From: an uncultured beta proteobacterium
GTDB taxonomy: Bacteria; Pseudomonadota; Gammaproteobacteria; Burkholderiales; SG8-39
Assembly: GCA_903859155.1 (NCBI GenBank)
Contig: CAIOLO010000106.1
Coordinates: forward strand, 1 to 64,000
Direction: 5' to 3'
DNA: 64,000 nucleotides
Shown piece by piece: positions 17,835-26,768 of the stretch. Numbering within the stretch: position 1 is the stretch's first letter; each line of letters opens with the position of its first letter. The position numbers and the translations under genes were made by a program. The notes beneath the pieces are model-generated. The model was not told the origin of the DNA. It saw nothing but the letters and a program-made list of their open reading frames with translations, and searched no databases.

Positions 17835-19043
17835 TCAGCTCAGTGTCACGCGCGCAAATTTGCGTTTGCCCACTTGCAGCACCACGCTGCGGCCGGCGCT
17901 GAGCACTTGGGCGCGATCCTCGCAGCGCTCGCCGTCGATACGCACGCCGCCCTGCTCGATCATGCGCAACGAATCGGATGTGCTGGCGGTCAATCCGGCC
18001 TGTTTGAGCAGCTGTGCTACCGGCATGGGCTTGCCATCGGTGGCGATCGCCACTTCGGGCATGTCATCGGGCATGGCGCCCGCACGGTGGCGGGCGTTGA
18101 AATCCTCCTCGGCGCGCTCGGCGGCTGTGGCGTCATGGAAGCGGGTGACAATTTCCTTGGCAAAGCGGACTTTGATGTCGCGCGGGTTGACCCCGGCAGC
18201 CACCTCTTTCTTCCACCCCTCGACGGTGGCAATCGACTCGAAAGACAGCAACTCGATATAACGCCACATCAATTCGTCGGAGGCCGACATCAGCTTGCCG
18301 AAGATCTCCCTGGCCGGCTCGTCGATGCCAATGTAATTACCCAGGGATTTCGACATCTTGTTGACGCCGTCCAGGCCCTCCAGCAGCGGCGTGGTGAGGA
18401 TGCACTGTGGCGGCTGCCCGTAATGCTTTTGCAGTTCCCGGCCCACCAGCAGGTTGAATTTCTGGTCGGTGCCGCCCAACTCCACGTCCGAGTGCATCGC
18501 CACCGAGTCGTAACCCTGCATCAGCGGATAGAGAAACTCATGGATTGCGATAGGTTGGTGCGCGGCATAGCGTTTGCCGAAGTCGTCGCGCTCGAGCATG
18601 CGCGCCACGGTGTAGGTCGCGGCGACCTTGACCATGCCGGCGGCCCCCAATTCGTTCGACCACTTCGAATTGAACAGGATTTCGGTGCGCTCGGGATCCA
18701 GGATCTTGAAAACCTGCTCGCGATAGGTCGCCGCATTGGCTTCGATCTGCTCGTGCGTGAGTGGAGGGCGAGTGACGTTCTTGCCGGTAGGATCGCCGAT
18801 CATGCCGGTAAAATCGCCGATCAGGAACTGAACGTGATGCCCCAGCTCCTGGAACTGGCGCATCTTGTTGATCACCACGGTGTGGCCAAGATGCAGGTCT
18901 GGTGCGGTTGGATCCATACCCAGTTTGATGCGCAGCGGACGGCCCAGCCTGAGTTTGGCGATGAGTTCTTCCTCGACCAGCAGCTCATCGGCGCCGCGCT
19001 TGATAATGCGTAGTTGCTCGGGAATGTCTAAGAAGGCGGTCAT
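17835..19043 (-). CDS. tyrS: tyrosyl-tRNA synthetase
   Basis: The 402-residue class I synthetase charges tRNA-Tyr. It has the HIGH-type motif HLGH in [10 protein letters not shown] (about residues 47-50), the KMSKS motif in NKMSKSLGN (near 228-234) and a C-terminal S4 RNA-binding domain (about 335-400). It is of the TyrZ-like group. ATG 19043 was chosen because the family begins [11 protein letters not shown]; the upstream in-frame extension to 19127 runs through a G/C hairpin and is not protein-like. It is divergent from the M23 peptidase gene. Confidence 0.95.
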   Translation of the reverse strand: MTAFLDIPEQLRIIKRGADELLVEEELIAKLRLGRPLRIKLGMDPTAPDLHLGHTVVINKMRQFQELGHHVQFLIGDFTGMIGDPTGKNVTRPPLTHEQIEANAATYREQVFKILDPERTEILFNSKWSNELGAAGMVKVAATYTVARMLERDDFGKRYAAHQPIAIHEFLYPLMQGYDSVAMHSDVELGGTDQKFNLLVGRELQKHYGQPPQCILTTPLLEGLDGVNKMSKSLGNYIGIDEPAREIFGKLMSASDELMWRYIELLSFESIATVEGWKKEVAAGVNPRDIKVRFAKEIVTRFHDATAAERAEEDFNARHRAGAMPDDMPEVAIATDGKPMPVAQLLKQAGLTASTSDSLRMIEQGGVRIDGERCEDRAQVLSAGRSVVLQVGKRKFARVTLS

Positions 19044-19096
19044 TGCCAGATTTTTCTTTATTTTGTTACACTTAACGCTGTATTGTGGTTCAGCGG

Positions 19097-19118
19097 GGGG
19101 GCATACCCCCTGTTTTTT
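19097..19118 (+). terminator. orphan terminator-like hairpin upstream of the M23 gene
   Basis: A GGGGG-CATA-CCCCC stem is followed by TGTTTTTT on the plus strand, the form of a Rho-independent terminator. No plus-strand gene ends here; tyrS starts on the other strand 54 bases away. It might terminate a short transcript or antisense RNA, or act as an attenuator. The bases of the G run are counted from the listing and may be off by one. Confidence 0.45.
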
Positions 19119-19152
19119 ATCCCCCATTTAAGAGGGAACCAAGTTAGTATCC

Positions 19153-19240
19153 GGCACCAAGCGAGCCAAGCTCCCTGGTGTCAATCCTCCGCTACAGAGG
19201 AAACCCCGACGGACCGTTTCCTGCACACGGAAACCAGTCT
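19153..19240 (+). promoter_or_regulatory. hairpin-rich 5' leader of the M23 peptidase gene
   Basis: Three consecutive hairpins lie ahead of the gene. The first pairs GGCACCA (19153-19159) with TGGTGTC (19176-19182) and has an inner GAGC/GCTC stem. The second pairs TCCTC (19185-19189) with GAGGA (19197-19201). The third pairs GTTTCC (19216-19221) with GGAAAC (19229-19234). The segment matches no riboswitch I know. It ends about 60 bases before the best ribosome site. Confidence 0.45.
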
Positions 19241-19294
19241 GGTGTTTTGAAAAGAGTTCTTGTTGTCAAAAAAACAGTTTTGCAGGAGGTCGAG

Positions 19295-20602
19295 ATTCTA
19301 GCGCAATCGCTGTTCGCCAAAGTCAAACACCATTGGGCGCGACCGCTTCCGTGGATTGGAGGCGGAGTCGGTCTCTTCCTGTTCGGTATTGTCACCGCTT
19401 TTGGCACCGTGCAGGACGGCGAAGCGCCGATCGCGCAGCGCGCGGTACGCGAACCCCTGCCCATTTCCGCCAATCTCGATCCGATATCGGCCACCGGGGA
19501 TTTCTGGACCGAGGAGCGTTTTTCCCGTGGCGACACCTTTGCTTCGTTGCTCTCGCGGCTTGGGGTCAACACATCCGATTTTGACCTGCTGCGCCGGTCT
19601 TCACTGGCCAAGGCGCCCCTGCGCGGACTGTATCCGGGCACCACGGTGCAGGCGCGCGTCAACGGTGATGGCGAACTGCAGTCGCTCTGGTATGTGGTGG
19701 GCCGCGACCGGGTTGTGTCGCTCAATCGCGAAGGCGATGATTTCAGGGCCAGCGAGCAGGCGGCACAACTGACGCGCCGCGAAGTCATGAAATCAGGCGA
19801 GATCCGCAGTTCCCTGTTTGCCGCCACCGATGCCGCGGACGTACCCGACAGCGTCGCCAACCAGATTGCCGACATTTTTGCCGGCGACGTCGATTTCCAT
19901 CGTGATCTGCGCCGCGGCGACCGCTTTTCGGTGATCTACGAAACCTATTATTTCAACGGCCGCGAAAGCCGCTCCGGCCGGGTGCTGGCAGCGGAATTCG
20001 TCAATCAGGAGCGCGCCTTCCGTGCGCTGTGGTATCCCGACCCCGACGGCCAGTCCGAAGGCAGTTATTACACCCCCGAGGGCAAGAATCTGCGCAAGGC
20101 TTTCCTGCGCTCGCCGCTGGAGTTCTCCCGGGTCAGCTCGGGCTTTGGCCTGCGCCTGCATCCGATCCAGCAAAGCTGGCGTGCACACACCGGTGTTGAT
20201 TACGCCGCGCCCACGGGCACGCGCGTCCGGGCCACCGGCGACGGTGTAATCGAGTCGATCGGCGGTCAGGGCGGTTATGGCAACGTCTTGATCATGCGCC
20301 ATAACGGCGGTATCACTACCTGGTTTGCGCACCTGAGCGGCTTCGCGCGCGGCCTGGCGCGGGGAACGCGGGTGTCGCAGGGGGATGTCATCGGCTTTGT
20401 CGGACAGACCGGCTGGGCCACCGGGCCGCACCTGCATTACGAATTCCGTATCAACGACCGCTTCAGAAATCCGTTGAAGATTGTGCTGCCCGCCTCCAAG
20501 TCGATCTCCCCGGACAGGCTGCCCACTTTCCTTGCCTACGCACAGCCGTACAGCGTGCGCATCGAGATGCTGCGCAATACCAATATTGCCCTGCTCGACT
20601 AA
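19295..20602 (+). CDS. M23 peptidoglycan endopeptidase (MepM/YebA-like)
   Basis: The protein is an envelope hydrolase cutting peptidoglycan cross-bridges. From the N-terminus it has one membrane anchor (WIGGGVGLFLFGIVTAF), an OapA/LysM-like region (about FSRGDTFASLLSRLGV) and a C-terminal M23 domain with the zinc ligands H and D in HTGVDYAAP and the HLH of GPHLHYEF. The start is unusual: AGGAGG (19284-19289) sits 5 bases before an ATT codon at 19295, giving a short cytoplasmic tail before the anchor. Alternatives are TTG 19280, TTG 19247 and GTG 19178, all without a good ribosome site; GTG 19178 lies inside a leader hairpin. anmK follows after 18 bases, linking wall cleavage with wall recycling. 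Confidence 0.88.
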   Translation: MLAQSLFAKVKHHWARPLPWIGGGVGLFLFGIVTAFGTVQDGEAPIAQRAVREPLPISANLDPISATGDFWTEERFSRGDTFASLLSRLGVNTSDFDLLRRSSLAKAPLRGLYPGTTVQARVNGDGELQSLWYVVGRDRVVSLNREGDDFRASEQAAQLTRREVMKSGEIRSSLFAATDAADVPDSVANQIADIFAGDVDFHRDLRRGDRFSVIYETYYFNGRESRSGRVLAAEFVNQERAFRALWYPDPDGQSEGSYYTPEGKNLRKAFLRSPLEFSRVSSGFGLRLHPIQQSWRAHTGVDYAAPTGTRVRATGDGVIESIGGQGGYGNVLIMRHNGGITTWFAHLSGFARGLARGTRVSQGDVIGFVGQTGWATGPHLHYEFRINDRFRNPLKIVLPASKSISPDRLPTFLAYAQPYSVRIEMLRNTNIALLD

Positions 20603-20620
20603 ATAAACCTCGCGCTGACA

Positions 20621-21724
20621 ATGGCGGTGAGTCCACTGCAGAGTTCACTCTATGTCGGCGTCATGTCCGGTACCAGCCTGGACGGCGTCGATGCGGTGCT
20701 GGCCGATACGTCCAGCGGTGTTCCGCGCCTGTTGGGCAGCCGCTATCAGGCTTATTCCGCCGCGCTGCGCGACGAACTGCTGGCGCTGCATACGGCAGGT
20801 GCCAATGAGTTGCATCGCGGCGCTATGCTCGCCAATGTGCTGGCAGAGCAGTATGCCCAGACAGTTCTTGCCCTGCTCGCCGCCAACGGCAATCCGCGCG
20901 TGGCGGCGATCGGTTGTCACGGCCAGACCATCCGGCACCAGCCCGAGGCGGGTTATACGATTCAGCTGGTCAACGGCGCGCTGCTCGCCGAACGGACCGG
21001 GATAAGCACGGTCATCGACTTTCGCAGTCGCGATATCGCTGCGGGTGGGCAGGGCGCGCCGCTGGTGCCCGCGTTTCACGCGATGGTTTTTCGCCAGCCC
21101 GATACGGCGCGGGCGATCGTCAACATCGGCGGTATCGCCAATCTCACCTGTCTGCCGTTGAAAGGTCCTGTATCCGGATTCGATACCGGACCGGGAAATT
21201 TGCTGATGGATGCCCTGGCGAGCCGCCACCTGGGGCAAGCCTGTGACAAGGACGGCGTCCTGGCAGCCGCAGGATGCGTCAACGAGAATTTGCTGGCAGC
21301 CATGCTGTCCGACCCGTTTTTTCAGCGCAGCCCGCCCAAAAGCACTGGTCGCGATCATTTCAACTGGTCATGGCTGGAGGCATTGGGCGTCGAAGGTCTG
21401 GCGCCGCACGACATTCAGGCGACGCTGGCTGAACTGAGCGCCCGCAGCATTGTCACAGCGGTGGAAAAGTACTGTCCAGAGGCGCAGGAGGTTCTGATCT
21501 GCGGCGGTGGCGTACACAACATCCACCTGATGAAACGCCTGGTCATGCTGCTGCAGACGAGGAAACTGGCATCGACCGCAGCCGTGGGCCTGGACCCGGA
21601 TTGGGTCGAAGCGCTCGCCTTTGCCTGGCTGGCGCGGTGCACGATGGAGGGCGCTCCGGGCAATGCACCGGAGGTTACCGGCGCCAAAGGACCGCGGATA
21701 CTCGGGGCAATTTATCCCCAATGA
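20621..21724 (+). CDS. anmK: anhydro-N-acetylmuramic acid kinase
   Basis: The 367-residue cytoplasmic enzyme opens and phosphorylates 1,6-anhydro-MurNAc, giving MurNAc-6-phosphate for wall recycling. The ATPase phosphate-binding segment GVMSGTSLDGVDAV at about 13-26 and the second motif GPGNLLMDAL are intact, and the C-terminal LICGGGVHN segment fits the ASKHA fold. The ATG lies 18 bases after the M23 peptidase stop, so the two are probably co-transcribed. A strong hairpin ends the unit at 21726. Confidence 0.95.
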   Translation: MAVSPLQSSLYVGVMSGTSLDGVDAVLADTSSGVPRLLGSRYQAYSAALRDELLALHTAGANELHRGAMLANVLAEQYAQTVLALLAANGNPRVAAIGCHGQTIRHQPEAGYTIQLVNGALLAERTGISTVIDFRSRDIAAGGQGAPLVPAFHAMVFRQPDTARAIVNIGGIANLTCLPLKGPVSGFDTGPGNLLMDALASRHLGQACDKDGVLAAAGCVNENLLAAMLSDPFFQRSPPKSTGRDHFNWSWLEALGVEGLAPHDIQATLAELSARSIVTAVEKYCPEAQEVLICGGGVHNIHLMKRLVMLLQTRKLASTAAVGLDPDWVEALAFAWLARCTMEGAPGNAPEVTGAKGPRILGAIYPQ

Positions 21725-21725
21725 A

Positions 21726-21747
21726 AAAGGGGCCCGCAGGCCCCTTT
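21726..21747. terminator. bidirectional terminator between anmK and erpA
   Basis: A perfect 9-base stem AAAGGGGCC / GGCCCCTTT with a CGCA loop begins 2 bases after the anmK stop. A-rich and T-rich flanks on both sides make it a plausible Rho-independent terminator for both convergent genes. Confidence 0.8.
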
Positions 21748-21763
21748 GATTTGGTACCCGCGC

Positions 21764-22114
21764 TTACGCCGAGAATGAAGACCCGCAGCCGCAGGTGCTG
21801 GTGGCGTTGGGATTCTTGATCACGAACTGTGCGCCTTCCAGGCCTTCCGAATAATCGATTTCCGCGCCGGACAGGTATTGATAGCTCATGGGATCGATCA
21901 GCAGCATGACGCCGTTTTTCTCCATGACGGTGTCGTCGTCATTCTGCACTTCATCAAAGGTGAAGCCATATTGAAACCCGGAACAGCCGCCGCCGCTGAC
22001 GAACACGCGCAGTTTCAGCTCGGTATTGCCTTCTTCGTCGATGAGTTGCTTCACCTTCTCCGCCGCACTGTCGGTGAATACCAGCAGGGGGGGCATTTCG
22101 GTCACTGTATCCAT
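21764..22114 (-). CDS. erpA: iron-sulfur cluster insertion protein ErpA
   Basis: The 116-residue A-type carrier passes Fe-S clusters to apo-enzymes. The three conserved Cys residues are in GGGCSGF and the C-terminal CGCGSSF. The [15 protein letters not shown] segment is typical of ErpA as opposed to IscA. Its position beside bactofilin, argC and the S9/L13 genes matches the betaproteobacterial order. The gene is convergent with anmK and ends at a shared terminator. Confidence 0.93.
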   Translation of the reverse strand: MDTVTEMPPLLVFTDSAAEKVKQLIDEEGNTELKLRVFVSGGGCSGFQYGFTFDEVQNDDDTVMEKNGVMLLIDPMSYQYLSGAEIDYSEGLEGAQFVIKNPNATSTCGCGSSFSA

Positions 22115-22232
22115 GGGAACTCCAAAGGTTCTATCGCGCCAGTATCAACCGTCAGGCAAGTGCCGGTCAACCTAGATAATGTAAGGTTATTCGCTGCCGG
22201 ATGATGCCGAAAATCCCGGTTTCAAGCCAGGC

Positions 22233-22643
22233 TCAGGCCCCCGATTTGCTGGAGGCGAGTTTCAGTTCAACTCCCTTTATTTCGCTAGAGCGGTGCACCA
22301 GGCGGCCGTCCACGATGGCGCCCAGATGCATCTCCAGGGAGTTGTAGTGCACGTCGCCTTTTATTCGCGAATGCGACTGCAGTTCCAGGAACTCGACGGC
22401 GTACACCGGGCCGTTGACCGTCCCGTTGATCACCAGGTGCGACACGCGGATTTCACCGTCAATGCGCGCATGCTCCGAGAGCACCAGTGTGGAGGCCTGA
22501 TCGGGTGAGGCCGTGACATTGCCGATGATTTCACCATCGACGCGCAGACCACCGGAGAAGGTGACGCTTCCTTCAATTTTGGTTCCAGCCCCAATCAGGC
22601 TGTCAATGCGGTTCTGCGGTTTGCTGGCTTGTTTGCGAAACAT
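22233..22643 (-). CDS. bactofilin (polymer-forming cytoskeletal protein)
   Basis: The 136-residue protein is a bactofilin, a membrane-associated protein that polymerises without nucleotide and positions cell-wall enzymes. A right-handed beta-helix core (about residues 15-120) is visible as repeated hydrophobic/Gly turns (IEGSVTF, LRVDGEIIGNV, ARIDGEIRV, LVINGTVNG, SRIKGDVHY). The N-terminal MFRK could be a membrane-targeting sequence. It ends a likely unit with the upstream DUF6776 gene, whose stop is 9 bases away. M23 peptidases are common bactofilin partners and one is encoded 3 kb away. Confidence 0.9.
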   Translation of the reverse strand: MFRKQASKPQNRIDSLIGAGTKIEGSVTFSGGLRVDGEIIGNVTASPDQASTLVLSEHARIDGEIRVSHLVINGTVNGPVYAVEFLELQSHSRIKGDVHYNSLEMHLGAIVDGRLVHRSSEIKGVELKLASSKSGA

Positions 22644-22652
22644 ATTTCCCCC

Positions 22653-23393
22653 TCACAAATCGACACTTTGCGTCGCGCTGGCCTGGTTGCTGCCCTGCTC
22701 GAGCACGCGGACCTGAACTGACCTTATCTTGGCGAGTTCCGGTACTCTGAAAGTTCCTTCAACCCTCTGGAAGTACTTGAAATTCAATCGAAAAGATGGA
22801 TTTTGCGGTTGTGAGGGATCGGGCAGGACGATCATACCATTGCGGCCCTGGTTCTGCATATTGATGACCAGTTGCAGGGAACCTTGAAACTGGCGGTCAC
22901 GACCGCCGCCGCCCAGAAGAACCAGCATGCGATAGCGGTACTCGCCCGGCAAAACATCCCGGCGAACCGAAAACCGGTTGATGGAAAGTTTGTTTATTGA
23001 CGGCCCCAGATTCTCGAAAAACGCCAGATCTTCTTTGAGGCGTTGATTTTCTTCATCCAACACCTTCACCTGCGCCGCAAGTTGCGACTGCACCGACTGC
23101 TCGATCTTGAGGCGCGATTCGCTCGCGTTCGATACCGACTGCAGTTTCGCCGTTTCCGCTTCAAGGCGCGCCACCGTTTCGCGCAGCATCTCGACCGCCT
23201 GTTCGCTCTCGCTGCGGTCAAATCCGGCGAAGCGCATACCGGCGTCGTAAATCCAGGCAGCCAGCGCGAGCGATATGGAGGCGAGCAATACCATCCCGGT
23301 CCAGCGCCAGTACCAGGCAAGGTGCGTGCGCACCATCATCTTCGGTGCCGAGATGCCGAAACGACGCCGCAGTGATCGCAGGGGGTTTTTCAT
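22653..23393 (-). CDS. DUF6776 single-pass membrane coiled-coil protein
   Basis: The 246-residue protein has a cytoplasmic basic tail, one membrane segment (about 28-48, MVLLASISLALAAWIYDAG), a coiled coil (about 60-125, heptad-like LRETVARLEAETAKL) and a C-terminal beta domain in the periplasm. It fits DUF6776, found next to bactofilin and argC in Betaproteobacteria. The bactofilin gene follows after 9 bases, so the two are probably co-made and may act together at the envelope. The function is not known. Confidence 0.85.
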   Translation of the reverse strand: MKNPLRSLRRRFGISAPKMMVRTHLAWYWRWTGMVLLASISLALAAWIYDAGMRFAGFDRSESEQAVEMLRETVARLEAETAKLQSVSNASESRLKIEQSVQSQLAAQVKVLDEENQRLKEDLAFFENLGPSINKLSINRFSVRRDVLPGEYRYRMLVLLGGGGRDRQFQGSLQLVINMQNQGRNGMIVLPDPSQPQNPSFRLNFKYFQRVEGTFRVPELAKIRSVQVRVLEQGSNQASATQSVDL

Positions 23394-23423
23394 GCGTCGC
23401 CGGGGATTCGTTTCGCCATGCTG

Positions 23424-24452
23424 TCAGGGGACAACGGGAACGTGGTCCAGCCCGAGGGTTTCGGGCAAACCGAACAACAAATTCATGTTCTGCACTGCCT
23501 GACCCGCCGCACCCTTGGTGAGATTGTCAATGACCGAGAGCACCACCAGCGTATCGCCTCCCTGCGGCCGGTGCACGGCGATGCGGCATAGATTGGAGGC
23601 GCGCACCGAACGCGTGTCCGGATGGCGTCCTGGCGGCAGCACGTCGACAAAAGACTCGTTGCGATAGCGGTCCTCGAACAGTTTCTGGAAGTCGGCTTCG
23701 CGGCTGATGCGTGCGTATAGCGTCGCGTGAATCCCGCGGATCATCGGAGTCAGATGCGGTACGAACGTCAATCCCACCGGCTTGCCTGCCACGCCTGCCA
23801 GACCCTGGCGAATCTCCGGCCAATGGCGGTGGCCTGGTACCCCATAGGCTGAAAAATTATCCGATGCCTCGGCAAACAGAATGTTCACTTCGGCTTTGCG
23901 CCCGGCTCCGGATACGCCCGATTTGGCGTCGGCAATCAGGTGCTCCGCGTCGACCACGCCGGCCTCCAGCAGCGGCAGAAATCCCAACTGCACTGCCGTG
24001 GGATAGCAGCCGGGGTTGGCCACCAGCTGGCTCGACCTGATGCGCTCGCGGTGGACCTCCGGAAGGCCATACACCGCCTGCGCGACCCATTCCGGCGCGG
24101 CATGCTTTTGCTTGTACCACTTCTCCCATTCGCCTATGTCTTTCAGCCGGAAATCCGCCGACAGATCGACCACCTTGACCCCGGCTTCGAGCAGGGCGGG
24201 CGCCTGATTCATGGCGACGCCGTTGGGAGTGGCGAAAAACACCAGGTCGCAACGCTCAAGGCCTGCGCTGGCGGGATCGGAAAACACGATGTCGATGCTG
24301 CCCCGCAGGCTCGGGAACAGGTCGGCCACCGGCATGCCGGCCTCGGCGCGCGAAGTGACGGCGGCAAGCTGCGCCTGCGGATGCCGCGCAAGAATCCGCA
24401 ACAATTCCACGCCCGTGTATCCGGTTCCGCCGACTATGCCGATCTTGATCAT
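23424..24452 (-). CDS. argC: N-acetyl-gamma-glutamyl-phosphate reductase
   Basis: The 342-residue enzyme carries out the third step of arginine synthesis, reducing N-acetylglutamyl phosphate with NADPH. The N-terminal [17 protein letters not shown] is the nucleotide-binding loop. The catalytic Cys is in [10 protein letters not shown] (near 150), and the [11 protein letters not shown] segment near 275 is also conserved. The length is typical of the long ArgC type. It lies between the S9/L13 operon, ended by a terminator, and DUF6776, as in other Betaproteobacteria. Confidence 0.96.
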   Translation of the reverse strand: MIKIGIVGGTGYTGVELLRILARHPQAQLAAVTSRAEAGMPVADLFPSLRGSIDIVFSDPASAGLERCDLVFFATPNGVAMNQAPALLEAGVKVVDLSADFRLKDIGEWEKWYKQKHAAPEWVAQAVYGLPEVHRERIRSSQLVANPGCYPTAVQLGFLPLLEAGVVDAEHLIADAKSGVSGAGRKAEVNILFAEASDNFSAYGVPGHRHWPEIRQGLAGVAGKPVGLTFVPHLTPMIRGIHATLYARISREADFQKLFEDRYRNESFVDVLPPGRHPDTRSVRASNLCRIAVHRPQGGDTLVVLSVIDNLTKGAAGQAVQNMNLLFGLPETLGLDHVPVVP

Positions 24453-24525
24453 GTTTCGATCCTATCATCATCACGTCCAAATGCTGGTTGCAACGTGTTG
24501 GCTGCCGTTGCAAGGACGGAACCCC

Positions 24526-24552
24526 AAAAAAAAGCCGCCCTGCAAGGCGGCC
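24526..24552 (-). terminator. Rho-independent terminator of rplM-rpsI
   Basis: On the minus strand GCCGCC-TTGCAG-GGCGGC is followed by eight T residues. It lies 26 bases after the rpsI stop and before argC. Confidence 0.85.
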
Positions 24553-24577
24553 TTTTTTGGATTCCCTGGCGCTTCGA

Positions 24578-24970
24578 TCAGCGCTTGGAGAATTGCTTGC
24601 GACGGCGCGCCTTGTGAAAGCCGACCTTCTTTCGTTCGACTTCACGCGCGTCGCGCGTCACCATCCCGGCCTTGGACAGCATGGATTTCAACGCCGGATC
24701 GTATTCGATCAGCGCGCGGGTCAAACCATGGCGAACCGCGCCGGCCTGGCCGAATTCGCCGCCGCCGTGGACGTTGACGAGGACGTCAAAATTGCCCAGT
24801 TGCTCGGTAAGAACCAGCGCCTGGCGCGCCACCATCTGGCCGGTTTCGCGCACGAAATACTGGTCGACGGTCTTGTCGTTGACCATGTACGAGCCCTTGC
24901 CGCGCTTGATGAAGACGCGTGCCACCGCTCTCTTGCGGCGCCCTGTTCCGTAGTAGTACTCGCCAATCAT
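24578..24970 (-). CDS. rpsI: 30S ribosomal protein S9
   Basis: The 130-residue protein of the small subunit head has the conserved [15 protein letters not shown] start, the [11 protein letters not shown] segment and a basic end [17 protein letters not shown] whose last residues reach the P-site tRNA. Its ATG overlaps the rplM stop by 4 bases, so the genes are coupled. Confidence 0.98.
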   Translation of the reverse strand: MIGEYYYGTGRRKRAVARVFIKRGKGSYMVNDKTVDQYFVRETGQMVARQALVLTEQLGNFDVLVNVHGGGEFGQAGAVRHGLTRALIEYDPALKSMLSKAGMVTRDAREVERKKVGFHKARRRKQFSKR

Positions 24971-25401
24971 GCCTTGATCTCCAGAGATTTGGGTTGCTGC
25001 GCAGTGTGCGGATGTTCGCCACCGGCATAAACTTTCAGTTTTTTGAACATCGCATAGCCCAGCGGACCCTTGGGCAGCATGCCCTTGACCGCGATTTCCA
25101 GCGGGCGGGTCGGGAACTTCGCGTGCATCTTGCCGTAGTTGGTTTCCTTGATGCCGCCAGGGTAGCCGGTATGGCGATAGTAGTGCTTGTCCAGCGCCTT
25201 GTTACCGGTGACCTTGATCTTGGCCGCGTTGGTGACGACGATGTAATCGCCGGTATCCACGTGCGGTGTGTATTCGGGCTTGTGCTTGCCGCGCAGGCGC
25301 AATGCGATCTGGGAGGCGAGCCGTCCAAGCACCTTGTCGGTGGCGTCGACAACGACCCAGTCGTGCGTGACTTCTTGCGGTTTGGCAGTAAATGTTTTCA
25401 T
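24967..25401 (-). CDS. rplM: 50S ribosomal protein L13
   Basis: The 144-residue large-subunit assembly protein has the typical [25 protein letters not shown] and [20 protein letters not shown] segments. It is the first gene of the rplM-rpsI operon and has a strong promoter upstream. The length and start match the family. Confidence 0.98.
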   Translation of the reverse strand: MKTFTAKPQEVTHDWVVVDATDKVLGRLASQIALRLRGKHKPEYTPHVDTGDYIVVTNAAKIKVTGNKALDKHYYRHTGYPGGIKETNYGKMHAKFPTRPLEIAVKGMLPKGPLGYAMFKKLKVYAGGEHPHTAQQPKSLEIKA

Positions 25402-25436
25402 GTTCCGGGGAAAGCCGACGTTTGAGAAAGGGCGTG

Positions 25437-25465
25437 ATTTTATTGAAAAAACAGTCGAAAGTCAA
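25437..25465 (-). promoter_or_regulatory. sigma70 promoter of rplM-rpsI
   Basis: On the minus strand TTGACT (25465-25460) and TAAAAT (25442-25437) are separated by exactly 17 bases. They lie 36 bases upstream of the rplM ATG. Both boxes are close to consensus. Confidence 0.75.
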
Positions 25466-25534
25466 TTTGTGTGTCCGGGGCTCCCCGGCCGATCGTGCCA
25501 CGCCGCTGCCGCACCACTGGCAGCCGGCAAAACC

Positions 25535-25608
25535 TGGAGCGGGCGAAGGGAGTCGAACCCTCGTCACTAGCTTGGGAAGCTAGGGTAATGCCGTTATACG
25601 ACGCCCGC
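25535..25608 (-). tRNA. tRNA-Gly (anticodon CCC)
   Basis: The 5' and 3' acceptor strands GCGGGCG / CGCCCGC pair perfectly. The anticodon stem CTAGC/GCTAG encloses the loop TTCCCAA, so the anticodon is CCC reading GGG. The T arm AGGG-TTCGACT-CCCT is canonical. The 3' CCA is encoded in the DNA (25535-25537). The gene lies between the rplM promoter and thiS. Confidence 0.95.
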
Positions 25609-25720
25609 TTTCACGACCAGCCTTGCATGACCCGTTTTCAGCGCCCGCCGGAATTGGCTGCGTCCGGCGGCGGCGTGGTAGCATCGAATCGATTTTATCC
25701 CAAGTTACCAGCAAGCAGTT

Positions 25721-25924
25721 GTGATAACCCTGTCAGTCAACGGATCCGAGCGCAGCATGCCCCCCGGCGCCAGTGTGGCGCTGTTGCTCGAATCGCTCGA
25801 TCTTGCCGGCAAGCGTGTCGCCGTTGAACGCAATGGCGAGATCGTTCCGCGCAGCCAGTTCGGCAACACGGCGCTGCAACAGGGCGACCAGCTGGAAATC
25901 GTTGTTGCCGTTGGAGGAGGTTAA
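25721..25924 (+). CDS. thiS: sulfur carrier protein ThiS
   Basis: The 67-residue ubiquitin-fold protein carries sulfur as a C-terminal thiocarboxylate for the thiamine thiazole ring. It ends in the required VAVGGG, so the terminal Gly-Gly is exposed. The GTG start gives the usual ITLSVNG strand at the N-terminus. thiG follows 3 bases later. No TPP riboswitch motif was seen in the 112 bases between the tRNA and thiS. Confidence 0.93.
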   Translation: MITLSVNGSERSMPPGASVALLLESLDLAGKRVAVERNGEIVPRSQFGNTALQQGDQLEIVVAVGGG

Positions 25925-25927
25925 CCC

Positions 25928-26755
25928 GTGTCTGCCATTGCTTCGAACATTGCCGCCAGCGCCGCCGATCCGCTGCTCATTGGCGGCCGCCAGTTTTCCT
26001 CGCGCCTGCTCATAGGCACCGGCAAGTACAAGGATTTCGACGAAACCCGCCGCGCCATCGATGCCAGCGGCGCCGAGATTGTCACGGTGGCGATCCGGCG
26101 CACCAACATCGGCCAGAATCCCAACGAGCCTTCGTTGCTGGATGCCGTGCCGCCCTCGAAATTTGTCTACCTGCCCAATACCGCAGGGTGCTACAACGCC
26201 GCGGATGCGGTGCGCACGCTGCGCCTTGCGCGCGAACTGCTCGATGGCCACGACCTGGTGAAACTCGAAGTGCTGGGAGACCCGCATACGCTGTTCCCCA
26301 ATGTCATCGAGACCCTGGCTGCCGCCGAAACACTGGTCAAGGACGGATTCAAGGTCATGGTCTACACCAGCGACGATCCTCTCATCGCCAAGCGTCTGGA
26401 GGAAATCGGCTGCGTGGCGGTAATGCCCCTGGCCTCGCTGATCGGCTCGGGCATGGGCATCCTCAATCCCTGGAACCTGCGCCTCATCATCGACCAGGCG
26501 TGCGTGCCGGTCATCGTCGACGCCGGCGTGGGCACCGCCTCGGACGCGGCCATTGCCATGGAACTGGGATGCGACGCGGTGCTGATGAATACTGCCGTGG
26601 CACTGGCGAAAAATCCGGTGCTGATGGCGCAGGCGATGAAAAAGGCCGTAGAAGCCGGCCGCGACGCCTTCCTCGCCGGGCGCATGCCCAAGAAGCTCTA
26701 CAGCGCATCCCCGAGTTCCCCCGCGGCAGGACTGATTACGCCGAAAGCGGCGTAA
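25928..26755 (+). CDS. thiG: thiazole synthase
   Basis: The 275-residue TIM-barrel enzyme joins deoxyxylulose phosphate, ThiS thiocarboxylate and dehydroglycine into the thiazole phosphate of thiamine. Family segments are [12 protein letters not shown] at about 20-31, the active-site Lys in [28 protein letters not shown] and the phosphate-binding [17 protein letters not shown]. It starts with GTG. It is coupled to thiS by 3-base spacing; the remaining thi genes are not in the window. Confidence 0.96.
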   Translation: MSAIASNIAASAADPLLIGGRQFSSRLLIGTGKYKDFDETRRAIDASGAEIVTVAIRRTNIGQNPNEPSLLDAVPPSKFVYLPNTAGCYNAADAVRTLRLARELLDGHDLVKLEVLGDPHTLFPNVIETLAAAETLVKDGFKVMVYTSDDPLIAKRLEEIGCVAVMPLASLIGSGMGILNPWNLRLIIDQACVPVIVDAGVGTASDAAIAMELGCDAVLMNTAVALAKNPVLMAQAMKKAVEAGRDAFLAGRMPKKLYSASPSSPAAGLITPKAA

Positions 26756-26768
26756 GCCGGGCGGCTCA

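Noticed and set aside
19178-19294. GTG 19178 or TTG 19247 as start of the M23 peptidase
   Set aside because: Both lack a ribosome site, GTG 19178 lies in a hairpin, and the added residues are not protein-like. Kept only as alternatives.
25609-25720. TPP riboswitch ahead of thiS
   Set aside because: The CTGAGA-type core motif is absent and the gap of 112 bases shows no matching stems.
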